A stretch of DNA of 5,125 nt from CAYUXF01 sp964448755 (GTDB lineage: Bacteria; Margulisbacteria; Termititenacia; Termititenacales; CAYUXF01): the NCBI GenBank assembly GCA_964448755.1, contig CAYUXF010000085.1:1-5125 (forward strand), read 5' to 3'. The position numbers and the translations under genes are program-made. This document shows, piece after piece, positions 1 to 4,451 of the stretch (the first letter of the stretch is position 1; each line of letters opens with the position of its first letter). A model generated the notes under the pieces. The model made no database searches. It had not been told where the DNA came from and worked only from the letters and a program-made list of their open reading frames with translations.

Positions 1-76
1 ATAGAGCAAATAACTCCAGTGGGGTCTTGGAATGTTTTATATCTTTACCATTTTCCGCAAACGATTTCTTCTGCAA
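1..76 (-). CDS. Possible 5' end of a divergent gene, cut by window edge
   Basis: On the minus strand a TTG codon (76-74) is preceded, 8 nt away, by GGAG (complement of 85-88). It opens a frame of 25 codons that stays open to the window edge: LQKKSFAENGKDIKHSKTPL followed by ELFAL. No ATG or GTG start exists in this frame nearby. The ATG at the complement of 90 hits a stop after three codons, and a second ATG inside the frame region is also closed quickly. The peptide is lysine-rich, lacks a signal peptide, and matches no family I recognise. The support is only the Shine-Dalgarno-like spacing and the open frame, so this could be chance. If real, it is transcribed away from uvrA. Confidence 0.33.
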   Translation of the reverse strand, partial: MQKKSFAENGKDIKHSKTPLELFAL

Positions 77-205
77 TATTATTTCTCCATAGCTATATGC
101 AATTAATATACTAAAATAGATCGAATTTTTTAATTGTTTTTTTCAAAATTTTTTTTAACCATCTCGGTCAAATTGCCAGCCATTAATTGCAATAAAAATA
201 AATCG
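77..205. other. AT-rich divergent intergenic region
   Basis: This stretch, together with the promoter to its right, separates the putative leftward gene from uvrA. It is very AT-rich, with runs of T and A around 126-157, and I see no open frame or RNA fold in it. On the minus strand a TTGACC hexamer (complement of 166-171) resembles a -35 box, and TATATT (complement of 105-110) resembles a -10, but they are not at a workable spacing from each other. No confident leftward promoter can be called. Confidence 0.5.
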
Positions 206-234
206 TTGCTACCTGAACGTTATTTCAGTAGAAT
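206..234 (+). promoter_or_regulatory. Probable sigma-70-type promoter of uvrA
   Basis: TTGCTA (206-211) and TAGAAT (229-234) are separated by exactly 17 bp. They match the TTGACA/TATAAT consensus at four and five of six positions respectively. Transcription would begin near 241, giving a leader of about 31 nt before the uvrA ATG at 272. The spacer contains a dyad that may be an operator (separate entry). Confidence 0.6.
213..228. promoter_or_regulatory. Candidate LexA/SOS operator in the uvrA promoter
   Basis: The sequence CTGAACGTTATTTCAG is an inverted repeat (CTGAA, 6 nt, TTCAG). It keeps the CTG-N10-CAG geometry of the gamma-proteobacterial LexA box. Its core GAAC-N4-TTTC is also one base from the GAAC-N4-GTTC core of the Gram-positive (DinR/LexA) box. 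It fills positions between the -35 and -10 hexamers, so a bound repressor would block RNA polymerase. uvrA is a classic SOS gene in many bacteria, which supports the reading. LexA specificity differs among phyla and no lexA gene is visible here. Confidence 0.45.
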
Positions 235-271
235 AGCGCTCATCTTTAAGGAAATAGTGTAAAATATATTT

Positions 272-3097
272 ATGATAGAGAACAAGATCACAATTAAAGG
301 CGCCCGCGAACACAATTTACAGAATATCGATGTCGAGATACCGCGCGATCAACTGGTTGTCATTACCGGCCTCTCCGGTTCCGGCAAATCCTCGCTGGCT
401 TTTGATACCATTTATGCTGAAGGACAGCGCCGCTATATAGAATCGCTCTCCTCTTACGCCCGGCAGTTCTTAGGTCAAATGCACAAACCGGATGTCGACT
501 ATATTAGCGGTCTTTCACCCGCTATTTCTATCGATCAAAAGAGCAGATCAAAGAACCCGCGCTCAACAGTCGGCACCGTCACAGAAATTTACGACTATCT
601 CCGCCTCCTCTACGCCCATGTAGGGACACCGCACTGTCCGCAATGCGGCAGAACAGTTGCCAAGCAGAGCGTCGACGAGATCGTCGAAAAAATACTCAAT
701 TATCCGCCTGACACTAAAATAATGGTCATGGCACCGCTCGTCAAAGGGCGCAAAGGGGAATATCAGCATCTTTTTGAAAAACTTAAAAAGAAAGGCTACT
801 CACGTGTCAGGGTCGACAGCGAGATCTATCTGCTGGAGGATAAGATCCCTTTAAAAAAGAATATTAAACACACTATCGAGGTGATCATTGACCGGATAAC
901 TGTCAAAAAAGAGAATCGGCAGCGTCTGGCAGAATCAATAGAGATCGGCCTGCAGGAAGGTGAACACCAGGTTACTGTCTTAAAAGTTGGCGACAAAACA
1001 GAACAGCCTGAACTTTACTCCGATCTTCTGGCCTGCCCTTTCTGCGATATCTCTCTGCCGGAAATACTGCCTCGCACCTTCTCTTTTAATAATCCATTCG
1101 GCGCCTGTCCTGAATGTAAAGGGCTGGGCGATAAATACGAGTTCGATCCGGCCAAGATCATCCCCGACCAGACACTCTCGTTACAAGACGGAGCGGTAGA
1201 ACCGTGGCGCACCCAAATGTTCGGTTTTACCGGCCAGAAATTACAAGCGCTGTCACAAAAATTAAAATTTGATCTTCATACACCTTTTAAAGATCTGCCG
1301 GCCAAGATCAAAAACATTATTCTCTACGGCACGAACGAAAAAATCGATTACGAGTACACTTCCCGGCGCGGCGACAGCCATTATCAATGGAGCGGCGGCT
1401 TTGAAGGGGTCATCAACCAACTGGACCGGCTCTATCAGCAGACAGACTCAGAATACCGGCGCGAAGAGATGGCCGGCTACCAGTCGGTCAGAAGATGTCC
1501 GAGCTGTCACGGCAAAAAGCTCAACCCGGCGGCACTGGCCGTCACTATTAATAAAAAAAATATTATTGAACTGACCGAGCTCTCTATCAATAATCTGCTC
1601 CTCTTTTTTAAAGAGCTTGTTCTCAACAAAAAAGAGCAGCAGATCGCCGAACAGATACTCAAAGAGATCAACGCCCGGCTCTCTTTTTTAGCCAATGTCG
1701 GGTTAGAGTATCTTTCACTCAGCCGCTCTTCTGCCACCCTCTCGGGCGGCGAATCGCAGCGCATTCGCTTAGCCACACAAATAGGGTCAGGGCTGGTCGG
1801 TGTTCTCTATGTTTTAGATGAACCTTCCATTGGTCTGCATCAGCGCGATAACGAACGGTTAATAGAGACTCTCAAACATTTGCGCTCGCTGGGCAACACC
1901 TTGATCGTTGTCGAACACGACGAAGAGACGATCACCAGCGCCGATCACGTTATAGACATGGGTCCCGGCGCCGGCAAATACGGCGGCAAAATAACCGCAG
2001 CAGGGACCGTTGAAGAGATCAAAAAAAACCCGGCCTCTTTGACCGGCCAGTATTTGACAGGCAAAAAAAAGATCGGTATTCCCAAAGAACGGCGCGCAGG
2101 CAACGGGAAAAATTTAATACTCAGCGGCGCCGGTGAACATAATTTAAAAAATATCACGCTCGATCTCCCTCTCGGCAAACTGATCTGTGTTACCGGCGTT
2201 TCCGGTTCCGGCAAATCAACGCTCATCAGCGATACACTCTACCCTGTTTTAATGAACACGCTTTACGGCTCACACATAGAGAACATTAAATATAGCGGCA
2301 TCAGCGGCACAGAAAATATCGACAAGGTCATTGTCATCGATCAGGACCCTATTGGCCGAACACCGCGCTCTAACCCCGCGACATATACGGGGATGTTCAC
2401 GCATATTCGCGAGCTCTTTTCTCAGCTGCCGGAAGCTAAAATCCGCGGTTATAAGCCGGGTAGATTTTCTTTTAATATCCGCGGCGGACGCTGCGAAGCG
2501 TGCGAGGGCGACGGTCTGGTAAAAATAGAGATGCACTTTCTCCCCGATGTTTATATCCCCTGTGATGTCTGTAAAGGGGCGCGGTATAACAAAGAAACAC
2601 TGGAAGTTAAATACAAAGGGCACACTATAGCTGATGTTTTAGACATGACAGTAGCGGATGCCCATGAGCTGTTCAAAAATATTCCCGCCATTGAAAAAAA
2701 ACTCAGCCTGCTCAAAGAGGTCGGCCTCGACTACATTCATCTTGGTCAGTCGGCGACCACGCTCTCGGGCGGCGAAGCTCAGCGCATTAAACTGGCGGCA
2801 GAGCTCTCAAAAAGAGCGACAGGCAAAACACTTTATATTCTCGACGAACCGACGACCGGCCTGCACTTTGACGATATCAACAATCTGCTTAATGTCCTGA
2901 ACCGCCTGACCGATTACGGCAATACCGTCCTGGTAATTGAACACAATTTAGATGTCGTAAAATCGGCCGACCATGTGATTGACCTCGGGCCCGAAGGGGG
3001 CGAAAAAGGCGGCGAAATTATCGCTACGGGGACACCGGAAGAGATCATTAAAAACAAAAAATCCCTGACCAGACAATATTTAAAAAAATTGTTTTGA
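272..3097 (+). CDS. uvrA: UvrA, excinuclease ABC subunit A
   Basis: UvrA is the damage-sensing ATPase of nucleotide excision repair. As a dimer it scans DNA with UvrB, loads UvrB at bulky lesions and leaves before UvrC incises. The 941 residues match the usual bacterial length (E. coli is 940) and show the duplicated ABC design. Walker A is at G33-S40 and G642-S649. ABC signatures LSGGESQ (490-496) and LSGGEAQ (831-837) are each followed by a Walker B ending LDEP (D516-E517 and D858-E859). Zinc modules are C255/C258-C279/C282 and C741/C744-C764/C767. The UvrB-binding and insertion regions lie between the first Walker A and first signature. The ATG is chosen because the MIENKITIKGAREHNL start is family-typical and an in-frame TAA lies at 260-262. 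The only Shine-Dalgarno-like AAGGAA (248-253) is 18 nt upstream, which is too far to be a good ribosome site. No frameshift or missing motif is seen. Confidence 0.99.
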   Translation: MIENKITIKGAREHNLQNIDVEIPRDQLVVITGLSGSGKSSLAFDTIYAEGQRRYIESLSSYARQFLGQMHKPDVDYISGLSPAISIDQKSRSKNPRSTVGTVTEIYDYLRLLYAHVGTPHCPQCGRTVAKQSVDEIVEKILNYPPDTKIMVMAPLVKGRKGEYQHLFEKLKKKGYSRVRVDSEIYLLEDKIPLKKNIKHTIEVIIDRITVKKENRQRLAESIEIGLQEGEHQVTVLKVGDKTEQPELYSDLLACPFCDISLPEILPRTFSFNNPFGACPECKGLGDKYEFDPAKIIPDQTLSLQDGAVEPWRTQMFGFTGQKLQALSQKLKFDLHTPFKDLPAKIKNIILYGTNEKIDYEYTSRRGDSHYQWSGGFEGVINQLDRLYQQTDSEYRREEMAGYQSVRRCPSCHGKKLNPAALAVTINKKNIIELTELSINNLLLFFKELVLNKKEQQIAEQILKEINARLSFLANVGLEYLSLSRSSATLSGGESQRIRLATQIGSGLVGVLYVLDEPSIGLHQRDNERLIETLKHLRSLGNTLIVVEHDEETITSADHVIDMGPGAGKYGGKITAAGTVEEIKKNPASLTGQYLTGKKKIGIPKERRAGNGKNLILSGAGEHNLKNITLDLPLGKLICVTGVSGSGKSTLISDTLYPVLMNTLYGSHIENIKYSGISGTENIDKVIVIDQDPIGRTPRSNPATYTGMFTHIRELFSQLPEAKIRGYKPGRFSFNIRGGRCEACEGDGLVKIEMHFLPDVYIPCDVCKGARYNKETLEVKYKGHTIADVLDMTVADAHELFKNIPAIEKKLSLLKEVGLDYIHLGQSATTLSGGEAQRIKLAAELSKRATGKTLYILDEPTTGLHFDDINNLLNVLNRLTDYGNTVLVIEHNLDVVKSADHVIDLGPEGGEKGGEIIATGTPEEIIKNKKSLTRQYLKKLF

Positions 3098-3141
3098 AAG
3101 TTTTTGAAAATTTTTTTTTATAGTAACGAAACAAACAAGGT

Positions 3142-3732
3142 ATGGTTATAAATACAAAAATAATACAAAATATGGAAGGTCTTATTATCCACAATTTGTC
3201 CGGGCTCTGTAGGAACGAAGAATTGCTCTATGGCGCTCATTTTGATCTTCTGGAAGACGAAGCCTCTTTATCTAAATACCATGAAGATGAGCTCAGCGAA
3301 GATCATCCGCTCCTAAAAAATTTTATTATTAAAAAAATGCAGTTGGACCGAGAGGCTCGCTTTTTTATTTTTGATCACCATAGATTTGAATTAAATCCGC
3401 AACCGCTGGATATCTGCCATACGGTCAAAAAAAGTCTCGACCAAATTACACCCATTATGTTCACTATAGACCCCGAAAGCTGGAATATTTCTTTTGCCAA
3501 AGAGAATAACCGTTTAATAAGCAACAATATTAATAATTATTTTTTACTTAACCAACTGCTCTCGGCAACGGAAAGAAACTTTAATTTATTGGTAGATCTC
3601 TATGTGGAATTGTCTGAATATTTTTATTCACTCAATGACCTTTATCTTAATCTAATAAAAACTAGTTCACTCAACAGACAGCCGCTTTTAGAAAAGATCC
3701 AAACGTTACACGATTTTTATTTTAAAGAGTAG
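3142..3732 (+). CDS. Unknown 196-residue protein, faint histidine-kinase-core resemblance
   Basis: I do not recognise a family with confidence. The protein is soluble and mostly helical in character, with no signal peptide or membrane segment. Residues 14-40 (IIHNLS... to LLEDE) resemble an H-box helix around H17. Residues 81-105 (RFELNPQPLDICHTVKKSLD onward) resemble the end of a kinase dimerisation domain and its linker. Residues 107-125 (FTIDPESW...NRL) resemble the start of a HATPase domain. No N, G1, F or G2 box follows; instead there is an acidic, aromatic helical tail (150-196). By inference it could be a degenerate kinase or a phosphotransfer-like protein, or the likeness may be chance. 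It starts 44 nt after uvrA on the same strand, so co-transcription is possible. AAGG (3137-3140) sits only 1 nt before the ATG, so M11 (3172) is an alternative start. An in-frame stop at 3124-3126 excludes anything earlier. It is AT-richer than uvrA. Confidence 0.75.
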   Translation: MVINTKIIQNMEGLIIHNLSGLCRNEELLYGAHFDLLEDEASLSKYHEDELSEDHPLLKNFIIKKMQLDREARFFIFDHHRFELNPQPLDICHTVKKSLDQITPIMFTIDPESWNISFAKENNRLISNNINNYFLLNQLLSATERNFNLLVDLYVELSEYFYSLNDLYLNLIKTSSLNRQPLLEKIQTLHDFYFKE

Positions 3733-3765
3733 ATTTTAAAAAGTTCTGGCTGCGGTACGCGAAAG

Positions 3766-3830
3766 CCCTCACCAGGCTTGTGCCAAGCCTCTCCCAAGAA
3801 TATTGCTAACGCTTTGGATGGGAGAGGCTT
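3766..3830. repeat. Left double hairpin of the DUF559 cassette
   Basis: After the terminal CCCTCAC comes a perfect 7-bp hairpin (AGGCTTG 3774-3780, loop TGC, CAAGCCT 3784-3790). An overlapping larger hairpin has a perfect 11-bp base, AAGCCTCTCCC (3785-3795) with GGGAGAGGCTT (3820-3830), and a mostly degenerate interior. The two folds share 3785-3790, so they are mutually exclusive in one strand. The stop codon and last codons of the DUF559 gene lie inside the larger hairpin. The structure sits between two convergent genes and may also act as a transcription terminator, although no T-run follows it on either strand. Confidence 0.75.
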
Positions 3831-4150
3831 TCAAGTTGGTTTAAAACTTTTGGCAGATTGTTTATAATTTCTTTATTGCTAAAACGCAAAAATTGATATC
3901 CTTTATTTTCAATGATTTCTTGGCGAAACGTATCATAATTTTTTTGTTTTAAATGAACTCCGCCATCAATCTCTATAACTAGTTTTAATTTAGAACAATA
4001 AAAATCCACAATAAAACCATCAATAACATGTTGCCTTCTAAATTTCAGAAAGCCACATTTCCTATTTCTTAAGGCTTGCCAAAGTGCCTCTTCTGCATAT
4101 GTTTGCGTTTGTCTTAATTCTCTGGAAAGTCCTCTTTTTAAATAATGCAT
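3806..4150 (-). CDS. DUF559 / Vsr-like endonuclease-fold protein
   Basis: This 114-residue protein is a typical short DUF559 member (PF04480), related to Vsr and the PD-(D/E)XK nuclease fold. Seen in order: an N-terminal helix with the family-typical Q14-T-Q-T-Y-A-E-E-A-L-W pattern, then LRNRKCGFLKFRRQH (27-41). The core strand pair follows, with G45-F-I-V-D49-F-Y-C and L57-V-I-E60-I-D62-G-G-V-H66. The end is YQFLRFSNKEI (85-95) and a helix. E21, D49, E60 and D62 are the likely metal-binding or catalytic acids by family analogy, and all are present, so it may be active. Its biochemical role is not established in the family generally. The ATG at 4150 is chosen because the MHYLKRGLSRELRQ start is family-like; no Shine-Dalgarno is visible. 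The C-terminus (SLSHPKR) is encoded by the flanking palindrome. The gene converges on the upstream gene. Confidence 0.93.
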   Translation of the reverse strand: MHYLKRGLSRELRQTQTYAEEALWQALRNRKCGFLKFRRQHVIDGFIVDFYCSKLKLVIEIDGGVHLKQKNYDTFRQEIIENKGYQFLRFSNKEIINNLPKVLNQLESLSHPKR

Positions 4151-4174
4151 AGTTTATTTTAACCGAAAATTGAA

Positions 4175-4235
4175 CTCTCTCCCATCTAAAACGATATCAA
4201 TCGTTTTGGGAGAGAGTGGCGAAAGCCAGTGAGGG
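4175..4235. repeat. Right double hairpin of the DUF559 cassette
   Basis: A long hairpin pairs CTCTCTCCC (4175-4183) plus AAAACGAT (4188-4195) with ATCGTTTT (4200-4207) plus GGGAGAGAG (4208-4216). That is 17 perfect pairs, with one 4-nt bulge (ATCT, 4184-4187) and a 4-nt loop. A small hairpin follows at once, TGGC-GAAA-GCCA (4217-4228), with a GNRA-type loop, and the terminal GTGAGGG (4229-4235) closes the end. It is better preserved than the left end and shows what the element's end probably looks like. It lies just upstream of the DUF559 start, so it could be transcribed into the 5' leader of that mRNA. Confidence 0.8.
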
Positions 4236-4291
4236 TTATTATCACAACCGCTAAAATCGCTCACCGGGCTAGTATATTTAACCCCCTCTAA

Positions 4292-4317
4292 CTCCACCTT
4301 GCCTACGCACAGGGGAG
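4292..4317. repeat. Decayed imperfect palindrome
   Basis: The arms CTCCACCT (4292-4299) and AGGGGAG (4311-4317) pair as CTCC/GGAG and CCT/AGG with one bulged A, around an 11-nt loop. The context ACCCCCTCTAACTCC resembles the C-rich ends of dispersed palindromic repeats seen in many bacterial genomes. That resemblance is from general familiarity, not from a search. Confidence 0.3.
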
Positions 4318-4324
4318 ACTTTTA

Positions 4325-4366
4325 ATGAAGTTTTTTAATCTTCTTACACTATTGGCAAAAGGGTAG
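4325..4366 (+). CDS. Possible 13-codon leader ORF (speculative)
   Basis: ATG at 4325 opens MKFFNLLTLLAKG and ends at TAG (4364-4366). AGGGGAG (4311-4317) lies 7 nt upstream, which is ideal Shine-Dalgarno spacing, and the same bases form an arm of the imperfect palindrome at 4292-4317. The peptide is hydrophobic with one N-terminal lysine. It could be a leader peptide, the stub of a lost gene, or chance. The palindrome offers a sufficient alternative explanation for the G-rich stretch. Confidence 0.15.
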   Translation: MKFFNLLTLLAKG

Positions 4367-4426
4367 GTTAACTTTAGGGACGCGTATAAATCTATAAAAA
4401 CCGGGCATTATATAGATAGAGAAAAA

Positions 4427-4447
4427 CGCAGTTGCTGCGCGGAGGGG
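4427..4447 (+). promoter_or_regulatory. Hairpin abutting a strong ribosome binding site
   Basis: CGCAG (4427-4431), loop TTG, and CTGCG (4435-4439) form a perfect 5-bp stem. One base later comes GGAGGGG (4441-4447), a near-ideal Shine-Dalgarno whose GGAGG core ends 6 nt before the GTG at 4452. This site fixes the start of the repeat-protein gene. The stem leaves the Shine-Dalgarno unpaired, so it may keep the site open or mark the 5' side of a leader structure. Confidence 0.55.
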
Positions 4448-4451
4448 TTTT

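Larger units (their letters stand above)
3766..4235 (-). mobile_element. Palindrome-bracketed DUF559 cassette (candidate mobile unit)
   Basis: A single minus-strand DUF559 gene is enclosed by two related complex palindromes in inverted orientation. The outer edges are CCCTCAC (3766-3772) on the left and its exact complement GTGAGGG (4229-4235) on the right. Moving inward, each side has a short hairpin and then a larger one with CTCTCCC/GGGAGAG arms. In the larger hairpin both sides carry an unpaired ATCC/ATCT on the gene-proximal arm. This mirror symmetry argues that gene and ends belong together as one unit of about 470 bp. GCGAAAGCC occurs at 3759-3767 and 4219-4227, but it overlaps the ends differently on each side and is not a clear target duplication. 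Mobility is inference; no transposase is present. Confidence 0.5.
4236..4451. other. Intergenic region before the repeat-protein gene
   Basis: No confident gene lies here on either strand. Its left part (4236-4320) looks like decayed palindromic repeat sequence with C-rich and G-rich arms. The middle has a possible tiny ORF (4325-4366). The right part is AT-rich, with TATAAA at 4385-4390 and 4393-4398. TTAACT (4369-4374) lies 18 nt before the second TATAAA and is a weak promoter candidate for the gene at 4452. The last bases hold a short hairpin and a strong ribosome binding site. Confidence 0.6.

Noticed and set aside
248..253. AAGGAA as the uvrA ribosome binding site
   Set aside because: It is 18 nt from the ATG, too far for normal Shine-Dalgarno action, and no closer in-frame start exists because of the TAA at 260-262.
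272..3097. Several overlapping reading frames on both strands inside uvrA
   Set aside because: They are shadows of the uvrA codon pattern, with no ribosome sites or recognisable protein features.
3082..3120. A-run and T-run around the uvrA stop as an intrinsic terminator
   Set aside because: The possible stem (AAAAAAATT with AATTTTTTT) is purely A-T with an 18-nt loop, so it would be too unstable; no GC stem is present.
3094..3124. TTGAAA...TATAGT as a promoter for the 196-residue gene
   Set aside because: The spacing is 19 bp in a very AT-rich stretch where such hexamers occur by chance; co-transcription with uvrA is equally possible.
3759..4227. GCGAAAGCC direct repeats as a target-site duplication of the cassette
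   Set aside because: The two copies lie at different places relative to the terminal CCCTCAC/GTGAGGG, and the right copy is part of the small hairpin, so they do not flank the element symmetrically.
3766..4235. CRISPR-like or integron-like array
   Set aside because: There are only two inverted structured ends around one gene, with no regularly spaced direct repeats and no integrase or Cas gene.
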